From Ligustrum vulgare (taxonomy: Eukaryota; Streptophyta; Magnoliopsida; Lamiales; Oleaceae): a DNA stretch of 64,000 nucleotides. Below, one piece after another: positions 33,735 to 45,158 of the stretch (its first letter is position 1; each line of letters starts with the position of its first letter). Made by a program: the position numbers and the translations under genes. The stretch covers positions 51,154,592 to 51,218,591 of the forward strand of contig OY743182.1 in NCBI GenBank assembly GCA_963555705.1, in the 5' to 3' direction. A model generated the notes under the pieces. That model was not told the origin of the DNA. It saw nothing but the letters and a program-made list of their open reading frames with translations, and searched no databases.

Positions 33735-33798
33735 TTAAAATAATTACTAAATGTTTTGTTTGTGATCTCTTGATTCAATTAATTTTCCCTATCATGAG
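33735..33798. repeat. Duplicate of the DC1 3' flank, left part
   Basis: AAATGTTTTGTTTGTG and CTCTTGATTCA match 11536-11565, and the match resumes after the hAT element at 34772. No DC1 coding sequence was recognised beside it. Confidence 0.7.
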
Positions 33799-34771
33799 TA
33801 GTGATGGATCCACGACTAAAGTTCAGTTATAGCGGTCGACGATTGATCATTGACGGATGACGGAGCAATAGCTAAATTTTTTATTTAATATTTAATTAAA
33901 TAATATTTCACAACCTTTAATCAACATTCACAAATCAAATCAAATAATCATGAAATCTCAATTCACGACCTTTAATCAATGATTACAATTCACAAATCAA
34001 ATCAAATATTCGTAAAATCTCATTTCACAATTCAAGCAAGGGGAATATGAATCTCACAAGTGATCATCATAAAAGTAAAATACAACGAAAACTTAAAAAA
34101 TAACACACCTATGCAAAATTTCTCATAACACTTCAAAAAATAATGTATTACACAGCATAATCATACTATGCAACAAGAAAGAAAATCATTCAATTAGAGA
34201 ATGAACAAATAATACAACAAACTAGGAAATAAATTACCTTGTTCAAGGATTATGCAAAATAAGAAAGAGAGCTAATCAAGCGAGAGGTACCATTATTAAT
34301 CTTGGATTTTGGAACTAAGCAAAAGCAAATTACCTGGGTTTTAACCAGAAAAGGAGCCACTACCAGAGAAGATGAGCGGTTGCTGACTGCGTAACCTTTT
34401 CCTGTGAAAGGTAATAGAAGTAAACTCAGCTATTTTTAGACTTTATTTGGATCAATTCATGGGCAATTTTAAGTGGGCCCAAATAATTAAAAAAAATGCC
34501 CAAAATTATCATCTTCGGAGTTCTACTCCACCTACAGCAACTCGGCAAGAGAGATCGGAGACGAACCACGAACGTCAACTTGAACTCAGCAAGGTATTTG
34601 AAATTTGAATCCTTCCATTTCCGACGCGGCGACTTCAGCGAAGCCAACCTGGTAATGGATCATCCAGTATTAGTCTATGAGAAATTGAGATTCAAAAAAA
34701 AAAAAAAAAAAGATGGCCGGAATCCAGCTATCGCGGTTGAGCAATCTCGTCACCGACTAGCTCCGCCACTG
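33799..34771. mobile_element. hAT-type non-autonomous element, perfect 8-bp target duplication
   Basis: ATCATGAG flanks both sides (33791-33798 and 34772-34779). The left end reads TAGTGATGGATCCACGACT and the right end, complemented, CAGTGGCGGAGCTAGTCGG, a termini pair common among plant hAT-like elements. It splits the duplicated DC1 3' flank, so the empty site is known from 11570-11590. The open frame at 34496-34828 has no recognised domain and runs past the element edge. Confidence 0.85.
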
Positions 34772-35290
34772 ATCATGAGACATAATTGTCATGTTATAGT
34801 ACTTTATACTTTTCTTGAATGTGAATGATGGTTGTATCATGTATGAATCAACCTATGTATCATACATTGGCCATATTATTTTGTCCTGTAGAGTCAATTA
34901 TATATGCAATATTGAACACTATTATTAACGAAGAAAAATATAAAACATAAATATTTTATTTTATTTTAATCTTGTTCAATATTACACACTCAATATCGAT
35001 TAAAACTTTAATCTGGATTTCAATGAAATAATCATTTTATGTTAGTCGCCCAGCTTCAGTTTGCTTCAACTTGATTGCTCGATATATAAATTTGTTTCAG
35101 TATTTTGATAATTCCATATGTAAACGTGATCAAAGTAATACCCAAATTCACATTAGATGCTTTATCGTTGGAGTGAAACGTTGAAGTTAAAGTTAAATCA
35201 ACATTGTATATTATGTATTAACATAAATGTGTGAATTAAGAATTTCAAATTTGTTTTTCTGAAATATATTTTCAATTTGTTTGGAAAATT
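34772..35290. repeat. Duplicate of the DC1 3' flank, right part
   Basis: Matches 11580-12420 with gaps: GAGACATAATTGTCATG, CAGTTTGCTTCAACTTGATT, TTTTGATAATTCCATATG and TAAACGTGATCAAAGTAAT all have counterparts. It lacks the triple hairpin and the MITE present in the 11-12 kb copy. Confidence 0.8.
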
Positions 35291-35299
35291 CATTGTACA

Positions 35300-36010
35300 A
35301 ATGCCTCTGTTTGGTAACGCTGTGTGTGATTTATAAACTAATTTATTTATAATTTTGAGGTAAAAGTAGTGATTAAAAATTTTAAAAAAAAAATATTTGT
35401 AGCTAAAAAGTGAATTAAAAAATTGTATAGTTTATAAACAATTATTTTATTTATCAAACACTTGCTAAAGTTGTCTAAAACGTTATTTAAAAAACAAAAA
35501 ATAAAAATAAAAAAAATAGGACAACTGTAATACATTGCCAACTTGCCGGGTTTATTAGTAATAAAAAAAAAAAAAAAAAATGTCGTTAAAGTTGTTGATA
35601 TTTTGATATAGAGCATGTTCGGTAACGTTGATTTTGAAAAATTTTAACCTCCGTTTGGTAATACTGTTTAATTTATAAACTTATTTATTTAAGATTTTAA
35701 GGTAAAAAGTAATGGTTAAAAATTGGAGAGAGAAAATGTCCGTAATTAAAAAGTGATTTGAGAAATTATATTATTTGTAAATATGTTTTTTTAAAAAAAA
35801 TATCTTTTACCAAATGGATGGTTAGTTTGTGAAAATGCGTAATTGAAATGTGTGAAAAGTAATGTATTCCACGAAAATGTAAAGTTAAACATGAATAACA
35901 AGTGTTTGGTAAATGTCTTATAAACCACACAATTTTTCAAATCATTTTTTTACAACACGCATCTTCTCTCTCCAATTTTTAATCACATATTTTACTTCAA
36001 AATCATAAAT
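35300..36010. repeat. Three copies of the common MITE, two direct and one inverted
   Basis: Copies at about 35305-35470 and 35645-35820 are direct (CTCTGTTTGGTAACGCTG and CTCCGTTTGGTAATACTG starts). The copy at about 35880-36010 is inverted (TTTTTAATCACATATTTTAC and TTTATAAAC). They share TTAAAAATTGGAGAGAGAAA-type and AAAGTGATTTGAGAAATT-type cores. Confidence 0.7.
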
Positions 36011-36683
36011 AAATTAGTTTATAAACCTGATGTGGATCGATTGGCATTATCGTTTCTGAACGAGCATGATAAGAAGAACTAAACAGTTTACCGACGTTTA
36101 GTATTTTTAGCATAGAATTCACATATGGTGTCCATTTTCAACCTGTAATACCAATTCGAAAAGGTCTCGACGATCCAGACAAGATTCATAGCTCTGTAAC
36201 CTATGATGGATTTTTGCTGTTTGAAATCGTTTACCAAGTCAAAACTGCGTTTTAATGGTTTTTATTTCATTATGTTTTATTTTTATTATCTTTTGTGGCT
36301 TACCCAACCCATTAATGAACTGTTGGCTCGATAAGTTTTATTGTTTCCAGTATTTAAAACTCTTAACATCGTTATTAGATTTTGATTGCCTTTGAATAAG
36401 AGATTATAGATTGAGTGTGTTCTTTCTTGTATTTGCAATCCGTTCAAGAGTGTTTATTGTAAAAAGTTGTAGGTGAGCCTACATCAAAACCCCTACAATG
36501 TTACCAAACGAAAAGGTTAAAAAAAAAAGGCCAAATATGCTCATAATATCATATTATTTATTGTGTTGTCTGAGTTTCATTGTTTGGGAGAATATATTTG
36601 TAATAATAATTTTTTGGAAAATCTATGATTAAAAGGTATGAAAAAAAGTTATATTGATATTTAAAATTATTTTATTAAAAGAA
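36011..36683. other. Intergenic stretch without recognised gene
   Basis: I see no open frame or repeat ends. TTACCCAACCCATTAATGAA and nearby unique-looking sequence at 36040-36480 may be host DNA or an unrecognised LTR. Confidence 0.35.
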
Positions 36684-37578
36684 TCTATATATAAAAATAA
36701 AGTAACTGCCACCAAAAATACGCAAACACTTTCCGGCCAAAAATTACTTACTTAATTTGAAAAGTCTTTGCCAAAATACCACAGAAAAAAAATACCATTA
36801 GTGCAATGAGAATTGGAACCATTTCAAAATGTAATGGTAGAACAATTCAAACTCCAAAGTGCAATAATTGCAAATTTGAAATAGACTTTTAAGTACTACT
36901 AGTTAGACACACGTGCGATGCACGTGCCGTGTTTTAACTAAGTATGTAATAGCGTGTATCAGAGTTATGTATGAATGTTGTATGAGTATATTAAATAAAA
37001 AGAAAAAAATGAAAAAAAAGGTAGTTGGACTTATTATATTAAAAAAAAAAGTGTAGAAAAATACATAAGAAAGAGCATATAGAGCATGAATAATGAAAAA
37101 ACTGTAATAAACATAAAATGCTACAGTTTTTAGAAATAAATATAAAAAATGTACTTGAGATGTGCTCATGAAGCGTGTCGTTTGCGATTTCAATTGCACT
37201 TACTTCAACACTAAATGTAACATTGTCTTGTACATCGATGGTCTCAACTTTTAGAAAGGGTAAAATAAATGTGTTACGTACAAACACATAATATATAGAA
37301 AAGAAATGAATACAAAATTGAAATTCTAAAGTTGTCTACAAATTAAAACACTCATTATACTTGCAAATCATAAATTGTTACATGAGATTATTACATATGT
37401 GCCACGACATTTTTCCCACAAAATAAAATGTCCTTAATTTAATTGGAAAGTATCGCAAAACATCGCAAAGCCCCTTATATTTGATGAATAAAGAACCATT
37501 AAATAGAGTGATATAATTCGTTGTTCCTACATTAAAATGGAAGTTGGGAGAGCAGAAAGATACTATTGTTCACTTTAC

Positions 37579-37665
37579 CTCAAATAATGTATCTTTTAGT
37601 TCATTGGTCTTGTATAGAAGCAGGAACCATCTAGATACTTCAAGGAGCCGCAAGATAGAGTTAAT
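37579..37665 (-). pseudogene. Exon-like block, unidentified gene
   Basis: On the minus strand an 87-bp open block lies between TTGGCAG and GTAAAGTG, consistent with splice sites. It encodes 29 residues in phase 0, starting INSILRLLEVSRW and ending YKTNELKDTLFE. I do not recognise the protein. It lies inside the Helitron-like element with other minus-strand exon-like blocks. Confidence 0.4.
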
Positions 37666-38283
37666 CTGCCAACAACCCTTCTATTGAGCTTGTCAAGTAA
37701 ATAGAGCACAAAACATATCTGGGGTTAATTAATCAATTTCAAACTAAATGAACCCATTGTTTATGGAAGCCTTCCAATATAAACTAAAATTCAACAAATA
37801 ACATGTATAAAATTCATATTGAGAAACCATTAGCTTGAGCCATTGTAAGCAATCCCTTCAGATCACTCATAAAGAAAAAGAAGCAGCAAAAAAAGAGAGA
37901 AATGACCGAGATACATTTTTTTTTTTTTTTTTTTTTTATCATTTGAGGGTATTTGCCATGTCAATATACTCAAGGAAGTTAGATAACAAATGCACTCCAT
38001 ATGTAGGCAGGTGTTACATACAATCAAGAAGAAATGAACTCTATATTCTTTTTGCACTTAATTATACCATTTTCAAGACTTAGTTCTCATGGTTGACAGC
38101 ATTAAACATATTTTGCTGTGGTTGACAACATTTAAATAGGTGGCAACAAAGCCAATGCTATTGCATTACAAACTTAGAAATTGAGCTCCTAGATGCCCTA
38201 GACATCATACCTAGGGCTTGATTTCCTAAAAAAACCATGATACACAAATTTAGTTGCTGAAAATAGACATTTTCTGTCTCTAA

Positions 38284-38670
38284 GAGCCTGTTTTGTATCT
38301 TGAAAAAAGTCAACATTCGGAAAAAATTAGAGCAAAAAGTGGGACCCATGCCATGGAGAGCAATAAAAAATTTAAACAGTCTGAAGACTTCTACCACCAC
38401 GTCAAAAGCTTGCTGCAGCAATTTTTTTCAAATGACAATTCAACCCTTCTTTTCTTTTGGCTCATGTACATGTTTTATAAAGAAATATTTTCAAAAATTA
38501 ATGGTAGATATGGAATTTAATGGATAGTCAACCGTTGTTGAAAGGCAGCTAAGTTGTTTATTTTATTATTACATTTTTTTGTAAGCTAGAATATTTATAT
38601 TCCGGTGGGGTCCACCAAGTGAAAAAAAATCACACGAACTTTCATTTTTTTCACGGTACCAAACGGGGGC
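38284..38670. mobile_element. PIF/Harbinger-type MITE with TAA target duplication
   Basis: TAA lies at 38281-38283 and 38671-38673. The left end is GAGCCTGTTTTGTATCTTG and the right end, complemented, is GCCCCCGTTTGGTACCGTG. It is 387 bp long with no gene. Confidence 0.7.
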
Positions 38671-39505
38671 TAAATGGTAGTTTATAAGCAAGTTTTTAAG
38701 ATTTTTAGGAATTAGGACTATCATTTCCATTTGATTATCCTATTGTATACTCTATAGGATTTTTTTTTTTTTGAAAACACTCTATAGGCGTTTGGATGAC
38801 TAACATAGGACATAAATATATATCCTCCTCCAATGATACTAATATTGAGCTGGATATGATTTCCATTTAAATACAGTCTAACTCATATCTGAAATCTCAA
38901 CAAAATTCCATGAAAAATGATTCTCGTCCAGTCTCAAAAGTTCCACAGGAAAAACACATACATGATAGAAGAAAACGTGGAAGACAAATGGCCAACAATC
39001 AAGAGGATTGCCCATTCATAATATAAATCAATATCAATTAATGCGCTATTACACACACCTTCATTTTAAGATTATATGAAGATTATTGTGATTTCGTAAT
39101 CACTACATAAAAGTTTCTCCCAATCACATTAATTCCTCCATCTCGTCTAAGAATTTTTTTTTAAAAATTCATAAAACCTTCATTTTTATCTTAATTCACT
39201 TCTTGAAATGAAATATAAATAAATTGGGAAGAAGCTTGATGTGAACGCCATTCCAACCAAAAGCAATTGCAGATTTTATTTTTATATTAATAAAAACCAA
39301 ACTGGAAAATTTGGAAAGAAATCAAAATTTCATATTTTACAATCAAAATTCTCAAACAATACTTGCACAGACAAAACCATGACCAGTTATGACCGCCCAA
39401 GAACTTAAAATTTATTTTTCCTCTCTTTCCATTTTTTCTTGTCAAATACCCATCAACCATCAAGAACGTGAAATTTGAAGCAAATCAGAGAGAGAAAGAA
39501 AAAAA

Positions 39506-39541
39506 GGGGGGTGGGGGTGGGGGTGAGGGTGAGGGTGGGGG
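39506..39541 (+). repeat. G-rich tract, potential G-quadruplex
   Basis: Six or more runs of three to six G separated by single T or TGA, on the plus strand. The G4 motif is clear by rule (at least four G3 runs with short loops). It lies inside the Helitron-like element, antisense to its exon-like blocks. Confidence 0.8.
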
Positions 39542-40547
39542 AAGAGACAGAATAACAACATTAACAAACAAATCTTTTTTATATTCAGTTTACAAGGATT
39601 AGCAAAAGGTCATAGAAAAAAAATAATAAATCTTTAGATAGATATGTTTTTAAGAGCTAATAACAAATAATCAGCCTACATTTTTCTTTTAAAAAATGTA
39701 CAAACTACTGATTGGTCTCCAAGTTAACTGTATTATTTTATCCGATTACTACCACTCATTTTGTTCACACCCTCTAAGATTACACTATATAAACACATGA
39801 AACTACTCTACAACAATTCTCATAGAGAACAATTGATGCAGAGAACATCCATAAAAATCTTCCAACAAAAACAAAATCAATACAATTCAACTATATAAAT
39901 CAAAGTCACCTCTAAAAATAATATTAGAAGTGCATCAATACAGTACTTTTCCTCTTGCAGAGGAAAGCATTTAACGGAAGGGAGTCGAATTGACAAATAT
40001 GCAAACACTTACCAAAAAACTTATATTTCCTTCTCAGCTCAGTTAATAAACGAGGTTCAAGCACGAAAACTGTACAACAGAACCTCAAATCATTAAATGG
40101 ATTATTATATTTCTAAGAAAAATAGGCTCATTACTCAAAAATTAGCCTAAGAAATAGGGTACACCTTTGATATCAAGGTACACTTTTGGTATCATCTTCA
40201 GCTACAAAAAGCCATATGCAACAGTGAGTGGAACGATGGAATTGGAGAACAGTATAAATCTTATAACTCAGATCACTTGCTTCATTTTTGTGCAATTATT
40301 AGAAATTTAAATAATTTACAATAGAGCCAGCAACTTGACAGATGCAAAATGTGTGGAGCAACAATATCATAGTTTCTAGTGTTACTACCAAGATTATCAC
40401 ATGATTCTGCAAATTATTTGTTATCAAGTACCATAAGTATTATCAATTACATTTCAATATGATAGATAGTGAAAAATATCAAGTAAAGATTACCAAAGAA
40501 ATAGCTTATTCTTCCACTAAATATGCACAATAAAAAAAAAATGATAC
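39542..40547 (-). other. Intron-like or captured unique sequence
   Basis: No long open frame. On the minus strand, a TTTTTGTAG/GTGTACC pair near 40170-40215 could bound a small block, but joining it to the next upstream block gives an immediate stop, so I do not call it. Confidence 0.3.
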
Positions 40548-40606
40548 CTGAAGCTGCAACCCTTGAGCAAGTGGACATAGCCATCAACCTTCTCAAAATC
40601 TACAAC
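40548..40606 (-). pseudogene. Exon-like block, unidentified gene
   Basis: On the minus strand a 59-bp block lies between AAATGCAG and GTATCAT. It encodes VVDFEKVDGYVHLLKGCSF plus two bases. It joins in frame to the 40972-41022 block, whose last codons are ATG GAA ACT. The protein is not recognised. Confidence 0.4.
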
Positions 40607-40971
40607 CTGCATTTTTCCAACAAAAAATTTTACTTTCTCCTAGAATCCTCATGGGCATGCCCAGTAAACTGAAAAAGTCTATTTGTAAAAAGATTAATCA
40701 ATATCAATAAATTATTGTTACCAGTAGACTTCTATAGATTCATTTCCAAAGCAAGGTTAACCTTCAGAAATTACACATGATTAAGAGCTCAAGCATTTGA
40801 ACAATGTTGATACCTAATACGCCTCTGTTATCACATTATAGTAATTGTATTTTCAGTAAGGTGGATTCGACAGTATACAACACTATTAAGAAAAGAAAAA
40901 AATCAAATTTTTATATATTATAAATGTCCCGTCTAGTCCAAATTCAATGGTGTGTACCAAACTCAACTTAC

Positions 40972-41022
40972 AGTTTCCATTGCAGCTTCAATAGGTGAAG
41001 TTGAGAACGACAATGAAGACAA
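40972..41022 (-). pseudogene. Exon-like block with possible start codon
   Basis: On the minus strand a 51-bp block follows TTTCCTTTGTAG and ends before GTAAGTTG, a strong donor. It contains ATGGAAACT at its 3' end and reads in frame into the next block. The ATG could be the start of the captured gene, with the first exon being leader only. Confidence 0.4.
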
Positions 41023-41199
41023 CTACAAAGGAAAACGAAAAATAATGTAAAAACACAGAGGAAAATAAATAACGCAGTATATATAAATCCTCGACTACGA
41101 TGTCTCACCCAAAAAATGTTGTGGAAACGCCTGAGGGGATGACGACCACAAAGGAAAAACGCAGATAGAAGGTAACCAAGATAGAAGGTAACCAACCTC

Positions 41200-41405
41200 G
41201 GGATTATGGCGACGATGAATGGGACACGGAGATTGATAGAAATAGCGGAGCGGGGGGGAAGACGACGACCAAAAAAGAAGCTCGCAGATCGACGGTTACC
41301 AACTGCAACATCACAACGACGACGACGAAGAAGAATTGTAGAAAGGGGAAAAATGGAGAACAAAGCTAGGGTTAGAAGAAGTGTGAATGGAAGGAAATGA
41401 AAGTG
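41200..41405 (-). promoter_or_regulatory. Leader-like region with telo-box
   Basis: The minus strand reads CTTCTTCTAACCCTAGCTTT near 41350-41380, a CT-rich leader with an AACCCTAGC telo-box as found in many plant housekeeping and ribosomal-protein genes. TGGGCT, a site II-like word, is at 41435-41440 on the plus strand. Together these suggest a captured promoter and first exon. The open frames over this region (41206-41400 plus and 40968-41363 minus) are not supported as proteins. Confidence 0.4.
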
Positions 41406-41467
41406 AAAGAAAAATACATTCTACAACCTTCGCATGGGCTGGGTTACTTATCGAGTCCAACAACCCG

Positions 41468-42121
41468 TAGGAATGGCAACGGGACGGGTATGGGATGGGG
41501 ATGCCTTTCTCCGTCCCCGCCCCATTAATGATTTATCATCCTCATCCCCATTTAATCATCGGGGATGATGCGGGGCGGAAATGAGAAAATCCCTGTTTAC
41601 ATCCCCATTTTTTTTTAAAATAATTTTATGCAGACAATATAAGAAAACATGGAGGAATAATCCTAAAAATTTCTAAATCTAATAATCTTTACACATTATT
41701 TGGACACTAATCGAATATATATTCATCTTTGTTTGTATTTTTATTTAATATTTGATTAGGTGAGAAAATACAACTCGATAAGTTTAATAATTAATAATAA
41801 GTAAGTTTTTCAAAATAAGTGTTTAAAGTTTATGACTTGATAAGTAATAAATTATTTGTGCAAGAAATTTTGACATCATAAGACTTTTGTACAGATTATA
41901 TAAGATTTTTTTTGGATTTTTAAATTTTAATACAACTTGTTAATTGGGGATGGGGATCGAGGACGAGTCGGGGATGGGGATAAAACCGTCCTCGGTTCGG
42001 GGATGCTTTTTCATCCCCATCCCTGCCCCCGCCCCCATCCTCATCTTTGTCGGGGATTTCACGTCCCTTCGGGGCGGGTCCCCGTCAGGTTCGGGTATTC
42101 CCCGCCTCGTTGCCACCCCTA
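41468..42121. mobile_element. hAT-type MITE with perfect 8-bp target duplication
   Basis: ACAACCCG flanks both sides (41460-41467 and 42122-42129). The ends read TAGGAATGGCAACGGGACG and, complemented on the right, TAGGGGTGGCAACGAGGCG. Subterminal blocks are dense in GGGGATG/CATCCCC, as is usual for this widespread plant hAT family. There is no transposase; the open frames at 41937-42135 are GC-rich terminal sequence. Confidence 0.9.
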
Positions 42122-42253
42122 ACAACCCGGCTTAAAAAGCCAAATAAAAGAAACCGACTAAGCAGCTTCAACACCGGCTTCAGACACATGTTTGGCTCAA
42201 AGGAGGCTAAATGACTTATGAATAGTGCCTCAAATGAATACTCTTTTATTAGA

Positions 42254-43110
42254 TAGAGACATGGATTTGTTCTAAAAAAAAAATCGTTTTCAGCATTGTT
42301 AAATTATATAAAAAATAATGGTAGTTAAAATTTTTGTTTAAAAACAAAGATTGTGATGTTTTCGAAGTAAAATTAGTGGTTGAAAAGTGGAGAAAAAGTA
42401 TGTGTGATTAAAAAGTAGTTTAAAAACATGTTGTTGAAAAATATTTTGTCAAACAGAGATGTTCCAATTCTAAAAAAGGACAATTTGAAATTTTATGTTA
42501 TTATTATTTTTTTAACAAATGTGTTTTTACTTATAGGATGATTGATTTTAATATAATTATTAATCTTATTTTGTGTTCTAACTTCATTTTTTAAAAAAAA
42601 TCTGAAAAAATAACATCAAAAGCATCAGAAGTCTAATTTAAAAAACAAATAGCTAATTTTCAATTGGTATAAAAAAGTATTCAAAATTTGTATTTTAGAA
42701 ATTTTATTAGATTTATTTTTAATAAATATTATTCAAAAATATTCTGCTTAATCATAATGTAACTAATGTAGATTTTAATTTTATTTATTATATTTCAAAA
42801 TAAAATAATTTACATATAAAAAATAAGATAAAAATAACTTATTTAGAAGAAGAAAGTCCAACAAATATATAAATAATAAATAAAAATAATTTTTAAAAGA
42901 AAATAAAACAACTTTAAAAAGAAAAAGAGAAAAAGAAAAATCCCGTAAAGATTAGGATTTCCTAATTTTGATTAATTTTGTCTTTTTAAAAATTTTGAAT
43001 TCAATAATATTTTGTATTAAAATATTATTGTATTATATTTTTATTTGATATGATTGTATAATTAGCATTTTTTCATAAATTTTGATCAAAATCACTATCG
43101 CAAGCATATT
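42254..43110. other. AT-rich stretch without gene
   Basis: It contains a copy of the common MITE at about 42290-42470 (GTTGAAAAGTGGAGAAAAAG, ATTAAAAAGTAG) and otherwise featureless AT-rich DNA up to the Helitron-like end. Confidence 0.4.
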
Positions 43111-43112
43111 CT

Positions 43113-43139
43113 TGTGCATCGCACATGTGAAAATACTAG
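43113..43139 (+). mobile_element. Helitron-like 3' terminus
   Basis: TGTGCATCGCACA hairpin, then TGTGAAAATA and CTAG at 43136-43139, followed by T. It is the best-formed plus-strand terminus in the window. Confidence 0.6.
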
Positions 43140-43474
43140 TGTGTCGTTAAAAATAAATTTGAAAAAGAGTTGATATTTAGAGATTGAACTCATGACTCAT
43201 GATAAATAATTAATTGATTATTAAATATTAATGTTTTCCTTTCACATAAGATATGGCTAATATTATTTATAGTGTAGACTATCGGTAGTCATCACACGTA
43301 ACATCACATGTGTGGTGGTTATAACAATTAAAATAACTGAATCAAATGAACTTTTGTAACTACCGTGCAACCAACATATATGGAATGTTACTTGTGATTT
43401 CTACAGATAGCCTTCACTATGAATAATATTTCATATGTCGATAACTGTATACTGAACGTGTTTATTTTGGAAAA

Positions 43475-43612
43475 TGCTAAAGCTATCGTAAAAGTGTATT
43501 GCGAGTTGTACCGCACAGGCACATGGGCAGTGTAATGACCATTTAACCCTCCCCATATGTGAGTGAGTGATATACTCGCAGTACAATTTCGCGGTACTTG
43601 TAGCATTGTCAA
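43475..43612. repeat. Fold-back MITE related to the 33-kb pair
   Basis: Ends AATGCTAAAGCTATCG and CGGTACTTGTAGCATT are complementary in part; the interior repeats GTACCGC / GCGGTAC and GTGTATTGCGAG / ACTCGCAGTAC-like words. Shares the ATGCTA...TAGCAT edge with the elements at 33051 and 33475. Confidence 0.6.
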
Positions 43613-43819
43613 TATTTTTTTGAGACTAAATTGGATGTGTTTGAATTGATAAGTTAGTACAAACGAACTATTTGATTAGATTCTAAGAAATTGCATCTCA
43701 CGACTTCTTTAAATTTTCTTAATGAAAGCGAGGTGAATAATCAAAATATAGAATATTTTATAAATAATTGAATTAAAAATAAAACAAATCTACATTATTT
43801 TTTAACTTGTCTTTATACG

Positions 43820-44261
43820 ATGGATATTTTGTTGATACTGATTAGGGATGACAAAGGGTTGGTCCTTGGGGCACAGATGAAATGCTTTAGGGGAATTCTT
43901 GCTATGACTGATGCTGTGGCCATGGATGTGCAGGAAGGAATTCAGTTTGCGAAATCTTATGATTTTTCTCCAAATATTGTGGAAGTGGATTCCCTGCAGG
44001 TAGTACAAGAAGTGACCTCTGATTTCTCTTGTGCACCGAATGCACACATTTTACATGAGATTTTTCTTTCTTGCAATCTATTAATGGGATATGTTGCCAC
44101 GTCTCTAGGGACAATAATTTAGTTGCCCACTCGATGGCTGCGTTTGAGGCTGATTTAGGTGCTGACTTTGCATGGTTTGATTATATTCCTCAATTTATTT
44201 TGGACTTAGTTCAACGAGATTTGAATTAATGAAGTTTTATTATCAAAAAAAAAAAAAAAAA
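43820..44261 (+). pseudogene. 5'-truncated LINE: RNase H end plus poly-A
   Basis: The block encodes the C-terminal RNase H of a LINE (RDDKGLVLGAQMKC near 43845; AMDVQEGIQFAKSYDF; VEVDSLQVV). After a one-base frame change near 44100 it continues CHVSRDNNLVAHSMAAFEAD to a stop at 44227-44229. A 17-base poly-A (44245-44261) follows, as expected for a LINE 3' end. It differs from the LINE at 21-30 kb. No convincing target duplication was found. Confidence 0.8.
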
Positions 44262-44820
44262 TGGAAGAAATTCCGCATCGAATTCTTTATGTAAATGCAC
44301 GCGTTCAAGGACTTTTCAAATAATGAGCTTTATATATCTCACTTGGATCATTAAGCCTCTATTTTGCAAACTATTTTTAAACATGTTTTTAAGCAATACA
44401 TTTCTTAAAATTATTTTTTAATTTCACACATATTCTATCTCCACTTTATTTCGAAAACATCATATTATTTGTTTGGTAAACAATTTTTTTTCTTTGCTCA
44501 TCTAGGACTTGTATTTTCATTTGTATAATTATAAAGAAAAAAATAAAAAAAACCAAATATTCAAATATCCCATAGTAAAAATAAAAATAAAAACAAAAAA
44601 GCAGGACATTACGCGTGTTTGATGTACATTATTTTGAAAAAAAAAAGTTTTGAATTTTAATTTATGTGATATTGTGTGGTTGAAAATGAAAGTTTATGTG
44701 TAGAATAATTTAATATTAAAATGTGTGGTTAAAATTCAATAATGTAGAAAAAATAATTTGTTTAATGAATACCAAATAGGTTTTAAACAACTCCCTCCTT
44801 ACAGATTGGGGATGGGATGG
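44262..44820. repeat. MITE copies and start of the third DC1-flank duplicate
   Basis: Common-MITE sequence lies near 44355-44480. From about 44755 the text AATGAATACCAA and CAGATTGGGGATGG matches 8047-8310, so a duplicate of the DC1 upstream segment begins about here. Confidence 0.55.
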
Positions 44821-44894
44821 ATCGGAAAAATCTGGGTGTAGCTGGGTGTGACTAAGGCACATCGATCGTACATTGACCTCCCTAATCACACTAA

Positions 44895-44895
<1 letters not shown>

Positions 44896-44939
<44 letters not shown>

Positions 44940-44951
44940 CACACACACACA
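44896..44951. repeat. (TA)n(CA)n microsatellite
   Basis: About 21 TA followed by about six AC dinucleotides. Confidence 0.95.
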
Positions 44952-45102
44952 ACTTCTAAAAGTGGCTTAAAGAGATACTAGTACATATTTGTCCAAAAAA
45001 TATTAGTAATTGACGTCTTTTTTGGAAAAATTGATGTCTATAAAAGTGACGGCGATAATTTTGTAAATATCGTAGGACAAATATGCATCGGTCACTTACT
45101 AA

Positions 45103-45158
45103 AAATCGACGCATAATTTAAGGCCTAACCAAAGGCGTCGATTTTTAAAGTAATTTAT
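45103..45158. repeat. Short inverted repeat
   Basis: AAAAATCGACGC near 45103 and GCGTCGATTTTT near 45147 form a 12-bp stem with a loop of about 32 bp. Confidence 0.7.

Larger units (their letters stand above)
36899..42253 (-). mobile_element. Helitron-like element carrying exon-like blocks
   Basis: Minus strand. The 3' end is CACGTGCATCGCACGTG with CTAG at 36899-36902 and a host T outside. The 5' end reads TCTAATAAAAGAGTATTC starting at 42253, with a host A outside (T at 42254 on the plus strand). The A|T target, the hairpin and the TC...CTAG layout all fit a Helitron of 5.36 kb. It contains minus-strand exon-like blocks and a leader-like region, all in the element's own orientation, as expected for gene capture. 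It holds a hAT MITE and a PIF/Harbinger MITE. No Rep/helicase is visible. Confidence 0.55.
36684..43139 (+). mobile_element. Possible outer Helitron-like element
   Basis: The left end TCTATATATAAAAATAAAG follows an A; the right end has a TGTGC/GCACA hairpin (43113-43117 and 43121-43125) and CTAG-T at 43136-43140. Both fit plant Helitron termini in plus orientation, with A and T on the outside. If the two ends belong together, the minus-strand element at 36899-42253 is nested inside. The pairing is inference only. Confidence 0.3.

Noticed and set aside
34496..34828. 110-codon frame MPKIIIFGVLLHLQQLG...
   Set aside because: It crosses the edge of a hAT insertion and a poly-A run and has no recognisable domain.
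40160..40220. Small extra exon on the minus strand near the Helitron-borne blocks
   Set aside because: Joining it to the block at 40548-40606 gives an immediate stop codon.
41206..41400. Arg-rich 64-codon frame and its 131-codon antisense partner
   Set aside because: The region looks like a CT-rich leader and first intron on the minus strand; basic residues come from GAC/CGA repeats.
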